DNA from: Clostridiales bacterium
GTDB lineage: Bacteria > Bacillota > Clostridia > Saccharofermentanales > Saccharofermentanaceae
Assembly (NCBI GenBank): GCA_017620475.1
Contig: JAFZQI010000026.1
Span: forward strand, 1 to 64,000
Length of the DNA: 64,000 nucleotides
Reading direction: 5' to 3'
Part shown: positions 54,282 through 63,773 of the stretch, piece after piece
Position numbering within the stretch: position 1 is the first letter of the stretch
How the letters are laid out: each line of letters opens with the position of its first letter
Notes under the pieces: model-generated
Told to the model about the DNA's origin: nothing
Database searches by the model: none
What the model saw: the letters and a program-made list of their open reading frames with translations, nothing else
Made by a program: the position numbers and the translations under genes

Positions 54282-56171
54282 TTACGAGACGATCCATATC
54301 AGCACGCCGATAGCGATAGCAAAAAGGATCAGAAACAGCAGGGACAATTTGTTTTTCTTTAAATATGCAAGGAAACCGTGTTCTTCACTACCGGTTTTCG
54401 CCATAGCTTCATGCGCCGCATCTACATTTCCCTTTTGGGAGATCGGGGACGAGGCGGAAGAGCCCATACGGTTGGCAAGTGCACTGGCCTGGGACGGTTT
54501 CGATGTTGCCGGCTTAATAGCAGACGGAGCCGGAGCGGAAGCGGTACCCTTAAAAGAAGGCTGGACACTTTCCGTTCTCTTTGGTTTTTCGGCAACCGCC
54601 GTCTGAGAAGAAGGCATCTGACGCGTATAAATACTGGCGGTTTCAGGCGAATTCATCTTCGAATTGAGCACCGCTTCACGAACACTGACCTTCGCGCCTG
54701 ATTTTTTCACCACAGGCTCCACGATTTCTTCCTTATACGGGAAGACACGGTACACTTCTTCATCCTCGTACTCATGTGCCATGAGCTTCTCACGGTATTC
54801 TTCAAGTGCCAGTGTCCACTCTACGGAATCGAAAAGTTCTCCCTTAGCAAACGCACGGACAAACATGTCTTTCAATGCCGGTGTCAGGGCATCCCAGATC
54901 TTATCATAACCGCCTAGAGGAATACGCTCGTTCTCGGAATCATCCACCGTATACGGGAAGGAATGTACTTCCATCTCATCACGAAGCATCTCAAGGCCGT
55001 TTCTCTGTGCATAAGGATGCTGGCCGCAGAAAAGCATCGAGAATACCAATATCGCGATCGAATAATCTTCATCCTGCGGACGTCTGAGGAAAGACACGAA
55101 GGACTTTCCCCACAGTTCAGGACGCGTAAACTCTTCCGTACCTACCGGACACGGCAGATCCTGATACTGAATACTATCGATATCGATCAGATAAAGATGT
55201 TCTTCATCTTCGATCATGGCATTCTTAAGCTGAATATCTCCGGCAATAACCCCATGCAAATGCAGATAATCCATGATCCTCAGGAAGGATAATGTCGAGT
55301 CGACCACATGAAGTCTCGTCCATGACGGGAAATACTTCTCCATCGCATCCGGGCCGTCAAACGCGCGGCTGATCGTTGTCCCTGATGCCTTTTTCATGAG
55401 ATAACCAACCGGAACATGATTTCTTGAGAAAAGAAGTTTATAGGGCCAGCAGACATTATCCGCATCCAAACCGAGATCACGCATTTTCATCAGCTTATAC
55501 CAGCGAAGAGGAGTAATTCCGCCGCGGTGATACACCTTAGCGACCCACTTACTGTGCTGCGTACAGAATACAAGTCCCTCTGCGCCGGTGCTGATCAGCG
55601 AAGTTAAGGTGATCTGCTCCTCATCGTCCGTATAAAGGATATCTCCCACACTGAAATAGTCATCGGTCGCGATGAAATCGCAGTTACCGGAAATCGGGTT
55701 AACACTATATGCCGGCTCGGACTCCATGCATTCCGTGATACTCTTGTAGAAACGGATCTTCCCCTGATTGGTTACGAAGATCGCAGCCTGAGATTGGGCA
55801 TTAATATTTCTGAGGCGGGCAAAAGACGTACTGTTCCGGCCGACAAAGAAACACTCATCCGCATTTCCGAGATGCTCCAGGAAGAAATCCACTGTAGACC
55901 CGCACTTGCTGGCTCGCAGAAGTTTAGCTTCAACAAGTCTTCTCAGTGACTTCTTTACCGCCAGAGCCATATCCTGCTCATTCGGATTATCGGCTTTAAG
56001 TACACACTCGTGATAGGCTTTGAAGGCTTTGCTGACATACACAACAATACCCTGATCAATTACATAATTGATCAGCGCATCAACAATTTGCGGATTATTC
56101 AGTTCGAGCAAGGCAGAATAATCAATAACTAGAGAACGGTAGTCCTGTAGTAACTCTGCAAAATCAGCCAT
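54282..56171 (-). CDS. Protein-kinase-like protein with N-terminal extra domain and C-terminal membrane anchor
   Basis: A 629-residue protein. A kinase-like core lies at about 190-450: GAEGLVF (glycine loop), WVAKVYH (Lys212), AGDIQLKNAMI (catalytic Asp312 and Asn), LIDIDS (metal Asp about 330-332) and PELWGKSF. Residues 1-150 form a separate domain that by eye looks PIN-like (SLVIDYSALLELN start, QAAIFVTNQGKIRFYKS end); this is inference. After the kinase comes a Pro/Ser/Lys-rich linker and one membrane segment near the end (LSLLFLILFAIAIGVLIWIV). ATG 56171 follows GGGGGTG; TTG 56183 lies before that site. First gene of the operon. Confidence 0.8.
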   Translation of the reverse strand: MADFAELLQDYRSLVIDYSALLELNNPQIVDALINYVIDQGIVVYVSKAFKAYHECVLKADNPNEQDMALAVKKSLRRLVEAKLLRASKCGSTVDFFLEHLGNADECFFVGRNSTSFARLRNINAQSQAAIFVTNQGKIRFYKSITECMESEPAYSVNPISGNCDFIATDDYFSVGDILYTDDEEQITLTSLISTGAEGLVFCTQHSKWVAKVYHRGGITPLRWYKLMKMRDLGLDADNVCWPYKLLFSRNHVPVGYLMKKASGTTISRAFDGPDAMEKYFPSWTRLHVVDSTLSFLRIMDYLHLHGVIAGDIQLKNAMIEDEEHLYLIDIDSIQYQDLPCPVGTEEFTRPELWGKSFVSFLRRPQDEDYSIAILVFSMLFCGQHPYAQRNGLEMLRDEMEVHSFPYTVDDSENERIPLGGYDKIWDALTPALKDMFVRAFAKGELFDSVEWTLALEEYREKLMAHEYEDEEVYRVFPYKEEIVEPVVKKSGAKVSVREAVLNSKMNSPETASIYTRQMPSSQTAVAEKPKRTESVQPSFKGTASAPAPSAIKPATSKPSQASALANRMGSSASSPISQKGNVDAAHEAMAKTGSEEHGFLAYLKKNKLSLLFLILFAIAIGVLIWIVS

Positions 56172-56317
56172 ATTCACCCCCAAATATTTTGCCTTATCCT
56201 ATTATAAAGCAACGTTTTATATGGAACAAGGTATTTAGGGGACTTTCTTAAAATTTTGTTACAAAATTCCGCTTATCTTCAAAGCAAAAAAACAAATCAG
56301 AGCAATCAAAATCCAAG

Positions 56318-57565
56318 TCAGATGTCAAAACAGCGGAGAAGATCCTCCAGTGTTTCCCTTCTTCTGATGAGAACGTCCTCTCCGGAAGACGTGATCAGTA
56401 CCTCAGCCGGACGCAGGCGGTTATTATAGTTAGAACTCATGGAGAATCCGTATGCACCGGCATCAAGTACAACGGCTACATCCCCTTCCTTCGTAACTGG
56501 AAGATCACGATCCTTGGCTACGATATCCCCGCTCTCGCAGATATTTCCGACAACAGAATAGGTGTCACGAGGGCCATCAACGACAGGACTACCATCACGG
56601 TAGATCTCTACGTCATGCCAGGAATCATAAAGTTCAGGACGCATCAACACATTCATACCGATATCCGTGCCGACATACTTATGCCCGTAATTCTCCTTAA
56701 CGGCATGAACGCGGCCCAGAAGGACACCACCCTCAGCTACGATATAGCGGCCGGGCTCCATCTTAAAAAGAACATCCTTACCGCTGGTCTTCTTCCATTC
56801 GGTAAGAAGATCATCCAAAGCCGCCTTAAACGGTTCCAGATTAAACTCCTGCTCATCTGCAAGTTTATGATACGGTGTACCGAAACCTCCGCCGAAATCC
56901 AGGAACTCGAGTTCATCGAAATCTTCCGCATAGTGAAGGAAATTACGGCACGCATCCAAATACGGCTGAAAGTCCATAAACAGTGAACCGATATGCTGGT
57001 TTAATCCGACAATATGAAGATCATACTTCTTCGCGATCTCATGGATCATCGGAATATCCTGTGCGGCAATACCAAACTTCGTCTTCTTTCCCGCAGTAAC
57101 GACCTTCTCATGATGGCCTGCGCCCACACCCGGGTTCAGGCGAACGGAAAGGCGGCCGCCCGGAGCAATTCTTCCGAACATTTCCAGCTGTGAAAGACTG
57201 TCTACACTGACCATCACGCCTTCATCCAAAGCATAGTGCATCTCCTCTTCCGAGACATTGTTCGAAACGTAGAAGATGCGGTCACTCGGAAATCCTGCTT
57301 TCTTTAAAACAAAAATCTCTCCAGGGCTCATTGCATCCGCATTCAGCCCTTCTTCATTGGCAATCTTAAGGATCGTCAAATTCGAGTTCGTCTTGATGGA
57401 AAAGTTTGCTGTAAAACGGTGATTCGGAAGGATCCCGGCAACGCGCCGCATCTGTCTTCTGAGAATATCTTCGTTATAGACAAAAAGCGGAGAACCGTAC
57501 TTCGAAACAAGTTCCTCCACATTCGTATTTCCGAAAAAATGCATCTGCTTTGTATAGGAGTCCAT
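56318..57565 (-). CDS. lysA: Diaminopimelate decarboxylase
   Basis: A 415-residue PLP decarboxylase of the fold-type III group; it makes lysine from meso-diaminopimelate. The PLP lysine is in ANFSIKTN near residue 58, GLNADAMSPGEIFVL follows, and the C-terminal ICESGDIVAKD with the catalytic Cys is present, as is DAGAYGFSMSSNYN. GAGG precedes ATG 57565. It shows that the strain has a DAP route to lysine and peptidoglycan. Confidence 0.97.
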   Translation of the reverse strand: MDSYTKQMHFFGNTNVEELVSKYGSPLFVYNEDILRRQMRRVAGILPNHRFTANFSIKTNSNLTILKIANEEGLNADAMSPGEIFVLKKAGFPSDRIFYVSNNVSEEEMHYALDEGVMVSVDSLSQLEMFGRIAPGGRLSVRLNPGVGAGHHEKVVTAGKKTKFGIAAQDIPMIHEIAKKYDLHIVGLNQHIGSLFMDFQPYLDACRNFLHYAEDFDELEFLDFGGGFGTPYHKLADEQEFNLEPFKAALDDLLTEWKKTSGKDVLFKMEPGRYIVAEGGVLLGRVHAVKENYGHKYVGTDIGMNVLMRPELYDSWHDVEIYRDGSPVVDGPRDTYSVVGNICESGDIVAKDRDLPVTKEGDVAVVLDAGAYGFSMSSNYNNRLRPAEVLITSSGEDVLIRRRETLEDLLRCFDI

Positions 57566-57643
57566 AACGATAACCTCATTCTTTGTAATTTTGCAACCAT
57601 TTTATCATGTTCCTGCATTTTTGCAAGAGACTGCAGGTATACT

Positions 57644-59482
57644 TCAATCGTATATTCCGACCATCTTCATTAGATATTTCGCATTCGTTTCTGTAGACAT
57701 ACCATCTCTCAAACGATAGTCAAAATGCAAGCCATCATCATCGAAATATTCAGAAAAGTGATAATACACCAGGTCAACTTCTTTCGTACCGTTCATCTTA
57801 CATAGCTCATAATCATGCGTGGACATAAGACCGATGATCGTCTGTTTATGAAGCTGTTTCAGCACCGTCCAGGCTCCATCTGTACGGTCTTTGGAATTCG
57901 TTCCACGGAAGATCTCGTCAATAAGGAAAAGAAGCGGCTTCCCTTTTCTTGCAATATTCACGATCCGCTCGATCTTCACAAGTTCAGCATAAAATGTCGA
58001 CACACCTTCTCCAAGGTTATCCTCAATTCTCATGGATGCAGCAACATTCATAAGAGAGAGAGATAACGACTCCGCAGGACAAACCGCTCCGGCGTATGCC
58101 AGAACGGCATTGATACCGACGGTTCGAAGAAGCGTGGTCTTACCCGACATGTTAGAACCGGTGATCATCGCGCAGCCTTTTTCAAGTGAAAAATCATTAC
58201 GGACCAGTCGCTTCTCCTCGATCAGCGGATGCCCGATCGACTTTGCCTTAAAGAAAGGTGTCGAGGATTCAGTAATTTCGGGAATCACACCATTAGGATA
58301 AATCGTTCTCATGACAGCAAGGCTCATTAATGCTTCCCATTCACCAATAGCAAGAAGTTTGTCAGGGATCGAATTCCCTGCCCCGCTTCTCCAGTTCTCC
58401 AGAAGTTTCAAACATAGTTCATCAAACGGGAAAACCACATTCAGCACAAAATACAAAAGCGGCTGCATGCGCGCCTGCACTAAAAGACATATCTTGTAAA
58501 GAGACTGAAGCTGATTCGATGCGGATTTCCCCTTTCCCTCCGCTTCATTTTCTCCGTAGAGACGCTTTTTGATGGCAAGAAGATAATCCGAGTGTACTTC
58601 CGTATCTTCCAGTTCCGTGAAAATGTTTGAATAAGCGGGCAGTTCAGGATAAAACTTTTCTACTATATCAAACATATAGCCATTATCTTTATACCCCCAC
58701 GCCATAAGCAAGAGCTGGATCACAAAGAAGGTCAGCGGAACAAAGAACACATATCCGCCAAAGATAAGTGCCACAATAAAACTTACCCAAAGAAGGATCG
58801 TATTGATGATGCGGATCATCAGGATTCTCTTTCCCGGCGCAACGCTATCCGAATCGACAAATGCAATAAGGGCTCGCGGAGACCCCCTGCCCTTCACATT
58901 CAGTTCTGTCGAAGCCTCCAGTTCTTCCATCAGGACCAGTTGTTCAGAAAGCTCGGCAACAGCTTTCTGGCGCGAACGGATATCCTCTAGATCCATGTTT
59001 TCTTCGGAAGCATATAAAAGCCACTTCTTCAGCTGACTCCTTCCGAAAGTTGTATGGGCTACGGAAATCAAGGAAAACAGGGATTTTTCGCCAAAAAGAT
59101 CAAGATCACTGGAATAGGGATGTTTGTCCGGTGCAAGGTCAGACCCATCATCCGAAAGTTTTGAAAAATCATGTTTGGTCCTGGCGATATAACGATCATT
59201 GATTTCAGACAGGACTACAAGCCGTTGCGCTTTGGATTTCAATTTTCCATGGATAACAACGAACACAATAAAAAGCAAAAGGAAGAGTACTGCTCCAATA
59301 AGAAGAGCCAATTTCCTTCCCCATGTAAAATATGTGATGAAACAAATCAAAAAACCGACAAAAAAAACGCCTCGGAGGTTTGCCAAATTACCTGCCTTCG
59401 CCTCCAGCGCATGGCGTTCTGAAGCAAGAGCGGAACTTCTCGATTCAAGAACCGAATCTCTATTTTCCATGCTATCGCTCAT
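57644..59482 (-). CDS. Membrane-embedded MutS-family ATPase
   Basis: A 612-residue protein with the C-terminal MutS ATPase core: Walker A TGSNMSGKTTLLRTVGINA, Walker B region FLIDEIFRGTNSKDRTDGA. It lacks the N-terminal mismatch-binding domain. Instead, two membrane segments occur near 37-74 and two near 230-270 (FIVALIFGGYVFFVPLTFFVI). VAHTTFGRSQLKKWLL marks the MutS III-like clamp segment. A role in mismatch repair is unlikely; the function is unknown. It lies 6 bases after the sirtuin gene, so they are translationally coupled. Confidence 0.85.
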   Translation of the reverse strand: MSDSMENRDSVLESRSSALASERHALEAKAGNLANLRGVFFVGFLICFITYFTWGRKLALLIGAVLFLLLFIVFVVIHGKLKSKAQRLVVLSEINDRYIARTKHDFSKLSDDGSDLAPDKHPYSSDLDLFGEKSLFSLISVAHTTFGRSQLKKWLLYASEENMDLEDIRSRQKAVAELSEQLVLMEELEASTELNVKGRGSPRALIAFVDSDSVAPGKRILMIRIINTILLWVSFIVALIFGGYVFFVPLTFFVIQLLLMAWGYKDNGYMFDIVEKFYPELPAYSNIFTELEDTEVHSDYLLAIKKRLYGENEAEGKGKSASNQLQSLYKICLLVQARMQPLLYFVLNVVFPFDELCLKLLENWRSGAGNSIPDKLLAIGEWEALMSLAVMRTIYPNGVIPEITESSTPFFKAKSIGHPLIEEKRLVRNDFSLEKGCAMITGSNMSGKTTLLRTVGINAVLAYAGAVCPAESLSLSLMNVAASMRIEDNLGEGVSTFYAELVKIERIVNIARKGKPLLFLIDEIFRGTNSKDRTDGAWTVLKQLHKQTIIGLMSTHDYELCKMNGTKEVDLVYYHFSEYFDDDGLHFDYRLRDGMSTETNAKYLMKMVGIYD

Positions 59483-59488
59483 AAGCTA

Positions 59489-60400
59489 TTATTCTTTCTT
59501 CTTCCCTTTATTACTTACGGATTTAGCGGCGGCTTTCTTCGCCGTACTCTTCGCAGCAGGTTTCTTTGCGGAAGTACTCTTTGCAGCAGGTTTCTTTGCC
59601 GTGCTCTTCGCCTGTGTCTTCTTACGCGGGATATACTTAGAAATTGCTTCATCAAGAACCGCACCGATACTGTCATGGATCGTCAGCATCGCCTGCAGAT
59701 CCAGATACGTTGAGCTCTTATTAATGATGACGACGCGATCACTCTTTAAGAACTGGGCAAATGTCGCCGCAGGATACACCGTCAATGACGTACCGCCGAT
59801 AATCAGAAGATCCGCCTTCTTGATCGCCTTGACCGCATTGTCGATATTTTCATGTTCCAGATGTTCTTCATAAAGGACAACATCAGGACGAACGATTCCG
59901 CCGCACTTCGGACATCTCGGTACGCCTTTAGTCTTCATAATGAAATCGAGATCGTATTTCTCTTTACACTCGATACAATAATTGCGGAAAACCGAACCGT
60001 GAAGCTCGATTGTCGTTGTGCTTCCGGCCATCTGGTGCAGATTGTCTATATTCTGCGTAATCGTTGCCTTAAGTTTTCCTTGTTTCTCAAGACGGACACG
60101 CGCACGGTGCGCCTTATTGGGTCTGGCTTTCGGATACAGGAGTTTTCTACGGTAAAAATCGTAAAACTCTTCAGGATGGGCCTCAAAGAAAGAATGACTG
60201 ATAATATCTACAGGACGATACGAAAGACCGCTCTCCTGATTGAATATTCCTTCACCACTTCGGAAATCAGGAATACCGCTTTCCGTGGACACACCTGCAC
60301 CGCCAAGGAAAACGATATACTTCGATTCCTTGATCAACTGTTTCAGCTGCTCGATCTTTCTTTCCCGAGCTCCTTCATATCGATCCAGTCTGGTCTCCAC
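59489..60400 (-). CDS. SIR2-family NAD-dependent deacylase with basic histone-H1-like tail
   Basis: A 303-residue sirtuin that removes acyl groups from lysines using NAD. NAD motif GGAGVSTESGIPDFRS at about 33-48, TQNIDNLH at 115-122, catalytic His134 (ELHGSVF) and zinc Cys 142, 145, 163 and 166 are all seen. The last 45 or so residues are Lys/Ala/Ser repeats (KKPAAKST) like a histone H1 or DNA-binding tail. GTG 60400 is preceded by AAAGGGG. Confidence 0.93.
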   Translation of the reverse strand: METRLDRYEGARERKIEQLKQLIKESKYIVFLGGAGVSTESGIPDFRSGEGIFNQESGLSYRPVDIISHSFFEAHPEEFYDFYRRKLLYPKARPNKAHRARVRLEKQGKLKATITQNIDNLHQMAGSTTTIELHGSVFRNYCIECKEKYDLDFIMKTKGVPRCPKCGGIVRPDVVLYEEHLEHENIDNAVKAIKKADLLIIGGTSLTVYPAATFAQFLKSDRVVIINKSSTYLDLQAMLTIHDSIGAVLDEAISKYIPRKKTQAKSTAKKPAAKSTSAKKPAAKSTAKKAAAKSVSNKGKKKE

Positions 60401-60473
60401 TGCAAAACCCCTTTTTATGATACGGCACGTTTCCTAAATTCCGCCGTATCGAATTAGTCATTCCTAAGATGTC

Positions 60474-60896
60474 TTAGTCAATAAAGCTATCGTGTGCGAT
60501 CGCACCATCGTTAGCTGTACCGAACATTTCCTTACCGAGAACGCGCTTCTCATCACGTTCTTTCTCAGCGATTGCACTCAAAGCATCACGGGTACGGTCA
60601 GGATCTTTAATATTCTCAAGCAGAATCAACGGAGTGGACTTATCAGCTGTCGAAAGCTCGATGGAACCAACGCGGAAAAGCCTCTGCCAGAAGCTTTTCT
60701 TGAGACGGACATCAAGCACACGATACATGAGAAGCTCATCTTTCACCACTTTGAAAAAACCTTTTTCAACAAAGAGGCGATTCTCGCTGAATGAATACTT
60801 AGTAAATGAAATCGGCATGCCGAGGATTCTTTTCTTATCTTGCCAGATTATTTTCTCTTCTACGATAAAATCATTTAACTTATCAACCTTAGCCAT
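60474..60896 (-). CDS. Bacterial PH-domain protein
   Basis: A 140-residue protein whose core fits a bacterial PH (bPH2-type) domain: FTKYSFSENRLFVEKGFFKVVKDELLMYRVLDV, spread over about 30-65, is the diagnostic first half. It has no membrane segment. Such domains bind partners or lipids; the role is unknown. GGAGG precedes ATG 60896. Confidence 0.8.
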   Translation of the reverse strand: MAKVDKLNDFIVEEKIIWQDKKRILGMPISFTKYSFSENRLFVEKGFFKVVKDELLMYRVLDVRLKKSFWQRLFRVGSIELSTADKSTPLILLENIKDPDRTRDALSAIAEKERDEKRVLGKEMFGTANDGAIAHDSFID

Positions 60897-60999
60897 GTCG
60901 TACCTCCCAAAAAGAACCTATTGTTATTATAGTGTTATCCCTTTTTTTCGTCTAGCAAAAAGCATAAATATCACAATTTCGTAATACAAAGTTCAAACT

Positions 61000-61887
61000 T
61001 CAATACGCGTAATCCGCGAAACACTCCTCGTAATACGGGCACCATTCATGTGTCATATGCATCATGCTGTCACCTTTCAGATAGAAATCATACCGTATCA
61101 TACCGGGCTCATCCGGGATCGGATCATCCCAGGTGACATCGATGTGATACCAGATATATCCGACCCTGACCTGACACCAGGCATGTGCCCCTTCACCAAA
61201 TCCGAACGTGGAATTGCCGGAAATCACCTTACACTCCAGATTACTCAGAAGGCACAATGCACAGAATGCTTCCGCATACCCCTGGCACATCGCTTTTCCT
61301 TCATCAAGAAGGACCTGTGTAGACGAATAATACTTCGAATCACCATTGACCGCGTATGCGCAGTGCGTAATCAGGTAATCATGGATCTTCATGACCCTCT
61401 GTTGTTCATCAAGCTTATCCGAGATCAGTTCATCTCTGATCGCAATCAGTTTCTCGCCCACTTCTTCTGCTTCCTTGGACGGATACTTCTTCACATTCTT
61501 CGCATAAAGATACTGCATCGCCTGCCCGCAAGGGTTCAGTTTCATCAGGATGTCCGTTTTACAAACGCCGTCCTGTTCCTTATATTGCAATTGCACATCA
61601 TTCTCACGGAATGCGGAATGCAGCGCAAACTGACCATCCAGCTCCAGCCAGAAAGACATAAACTCCTTGTAGGAAGTGGTCTGGACATACACCTCTTCTT
61701 CAAAACGATACAAAGTATCATAAATCAATATAAACAGCTGTTGAGAATTGGTGACAACGGTATATTCGTGCACCTTCATCTTAGGAAGCAAAAGACTTAA
61801 ACAGCCACTGAGCATATACATCATAATGATCAAACTCAAAAGAAGTCCGATCTTTTTCTTACTAACTCTTCTTTCTTGCCGAATCAT
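61000..61887 (-). CDS. Transglutaminase-like lipoprotein
   Basis: A 295-residue protein with an N-terminal signal (RQERRVSKKKIGLLLSL, then MYMLSGC lipobox). The transglutaminase-like fold has Cys in GKAMCQGYAEAF, His in GAHAWCQV and Asp in HIDVTWDDP, so a peptidase or transglutaminase activity in the cell envelope is expected. ATG 61887 was chosen because AAGG stands 9 bases before it; two earlier ATGs overlap the next gene without a site. It overlaps the gene upstream by 26 bases. Confidence 0.85.
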   Translation of the reverse strand: MIRQERRVSKKKIGLLLSLIIMMYMLSGCLSLLLPKMKVHEYTVVTNSQQLFILIYDTLYRFEEEVYVQTTSYKEFMSFWLELDGQFALHSAFRENDVQLQYKEQDGVCKTDILMKLNPCGQAMQYLYAKNVKKYPSKEAEEVGEKLIAIRDELISDKLDEQQRVMKIHDYLITHCAYAVNGDSKYYSSTQVLLDEGKAMCQGYAEAFCALCLLSNLECKVISGNSTFGFGEGAHAWCQVRVGYIWYHIDVTWDDPIPDEPGMIRYDFYLKGDSMMHMTHEWCPYYEECFADYAY

Positions 61888-63730
61888 AGATCTCATCCTT
61901 ATCAAATAGTCTCGAATAGTCCACATTACGTAGTGTATCACCCGTCAGCATACACCGGTCAAAGTACAAATAATTATCGCCATAGGTAAAATACGGAGAC
62001 GGTCCGACTCCGAAGAAAATACGGAAGCCCTGATCTTTCAGGTAAACGCACCGGGAATCGGAACCTCGGATAAAATCACCATTTGGATATACAAGCATGG
62101 ATACCGGACCGGTCAGCGTCCCGACCTGATCCAGCCATTTCTCCGTATCGTTCTTGATCGTATCGATCTCACAGTGGTTTGCATTGATAAATCCGTAGGT
62201 CGAAGACGCCAACATCCAGCCGGAATCCTTTAATTTATCAAGAATAGCAAGAACCGTTGCCCGATTCGTCTCGATTTCCTTATCCGTAGGCGAGATCGTC
62301 GCCATTCCTGCTGACTCAAGCGCATTGTTACGGTCGTCTACCTGGTCGGCATCCGTTACATACCCAAATACCGACTGATAACCGGTCAGCGAGATCACGC
62401 CCTTGACACCGTTATATGAGAAATCAGGATGCTCCTCGACAAAAGCATCGAGAATACCGATCGCCTCACTTGTACGGCTGACTACCGTCTGTCCGGCGGC
62501 ACTTGTATACTCACCGCACACCTGACCGACATCGTTTAGCACCAGTCGCTGGCACATTCCCAATTTCCCACGCGTAGCCGTATACGAGAAGTCTTCAAGA
62601 ATAATGACCAGCGGTTTCTTATCCTGAGGGATGACGATATCCTGAACATTAATAAATCCCGTATTGGAAAGGTCCGCCATAGAAGTCGGATCGATCAGGC
62701 AGAATCCCTTCTCATAAAGGCTTTCCAGGATCGCCCGGAATTCGGATGTGGTCAGATAATACGAATCCGTCGAAGCCACGTAGTTCAATTCGAAGGCAAC
62801 CTTGGTATCCGCAACAAGAGGTTTGACACAGATCACCTCGACCGAACCGGTATACTTACTGACCGGATAGGTATTGGAAGTCGCCATATAAAGGTTCGAC
62901 TGGATGATCTGATCCTCCGGGAATATCCTCGCAAGATCCGATAGCAGTTTCTCCGCCGAATAGTACTGGAAATTCGCAAGCATATGGTCCGCGATCTTCA
63001 TCATCGGCTGATACATCTCTTCCTTACAGTCTTCCAGGCGCTTCTTCGCGAAGTCATTCACAAACCCTTCCGACGTTTCGATAACGTATTCATAATACTC
63101 AACGGCCTCAACATACTGTTCATTGGCGAACAGTTTCTCCGCACTCTGCATATCGCCTCGAGACATCTCGATCTGATCCACCTCGGCACGAAGAGGTTTG
63201 GCCGCGGCCGAAAGATTGCTCAATCCCTCTAACTGGTCGAAGATAAACATCAAAGTCGGTTTCTCGATCGTACCGAGAAGGAATTCCTCACAAAGATCAT
63301 TGAGCCAGATCGTCATTCTGGCTCCCGTTAGCTCGCTTAAGCCCTCTAGGAAGGCAATATCATCCGTAGTCGGGGTATACCGGTCATAACGGATCTTATC
63401 TTCGATGCTCCGGACACGTTCGTTGACCGTTGCCTCCATCTGTGTCAATATCTCGTATTCTCCGGTAAAATCACTGTCGTCGCCGGGATCGCGGTTAATG
63501 ATAATGTCATTCATATCCCGGTACATCGCCAGTGCCGTCGCATAATCGCGTTTCTCCAAAGCTTCGTTGAAGCCGGGCATTACACCTGCAAGGCGCCTTG
63601 TATCTTTACTGACGAAGATCATAATAGCAAACATGGCAATAAGGCTCGCAATACCCAGTCCGATCAATACCCACATGGCGATCGAACGAGGCTTGTCAAC
63701 CGATACCGAATGTCCACCGAATTCCATCAT
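61862..63730 (-). CDS. Degenerate polysaccharide-deacetylase-like membrane protein
   Basis: A 622-residue protein with one membrane segment (AMWVLIGLGIASLIAMFAIMI, about 18-38), then about 270 helical residues with repeat-like pairs (TPR-like; YVEAVEYYEYVI, AEKLLSDLARIFP) and a C-terminal NodB-like domain (LVIILEDFSYTATRG, SSTYGFINANHCEID, LVYPNGDF). The first metal Asp-Asp motif and the His-x3-His are not conserved, so deacetylase activity is doubtful. The start ATG 63730 has AGGAGG 13 bases upstream, longer than usual. Confidence 0.75.
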   Translation of the reverse strand: MMEFGGHSVSVDKPRSIAMWVLIGLGIASLIAMFAIMIFVSKDTRRLAGVMPGFNEALEKRDYATALAMYRDMNDIIINRDPGDDSDFTGEYEILTQMEATVNERVRSIEDKIRYDRYTPTTDDIAFLEGLSELTGARMTIWLNDLCEEFLLGTIEKPTLMFIFDQLEGLSNLSAAAKPLRAEVDQIEMSRGDMQSAEKLFANEQYVEAVEYYEYVIETSEGFVNDFAKKRLEDCKEEMYQPMMKIADHMLANFQYYSAEKLLSDLARIFPEDQIIQSNLYMATSNTYPVSKYTGSVEVICVKPLVADTKVAFELNYVASTDSYYLTTSEFRAILESLYEKGFCLIDPTSMADLSNTGFINVQDIVIPQDKKPLVIILEDFSYTATRGKLGMCQRLVLNDVGQVCGEYTSAAGQTVVSRTSEAIGILDAFVEEHPDFSYNGVKGVISLTGYQSVFGYVTDADQVDDRNNALESAGMATISPTDKEIETNRATVLAILDKLKDSGWMLASSTYGFINANHCEIDTIKNDTEKWLDQVGTLTGPVSMLVYPNGDFIRGSDSRCVYLKDQGFRIFFGVGPSPYFTYGDNYLYFDRCMLTGDTLRNVDYSRLFDKDEIYDSARKKS

Positions 63731-63773
63731 GAGACGGATTATTCCTCCTGACTTTGATGCCCTTTATCTTGAA

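Noticed and set aside
56172..56317. Terminator after lysA
   Set aside because: A T-run lies at 56285-56291 on the - strand, but no stable hairpin precedes it.
57566..57643. Lysine riboswitch before lysA
   Set aside because: The region upstream of lysA is only 78 bp and holds no multi-stem aptamer.
57644..59482. Mismatch repair MutS
   Set aside because: No mismatch-recognition domain (no Phe-x-Glu motif) and four membrane segments; only the ATPase core is shared.
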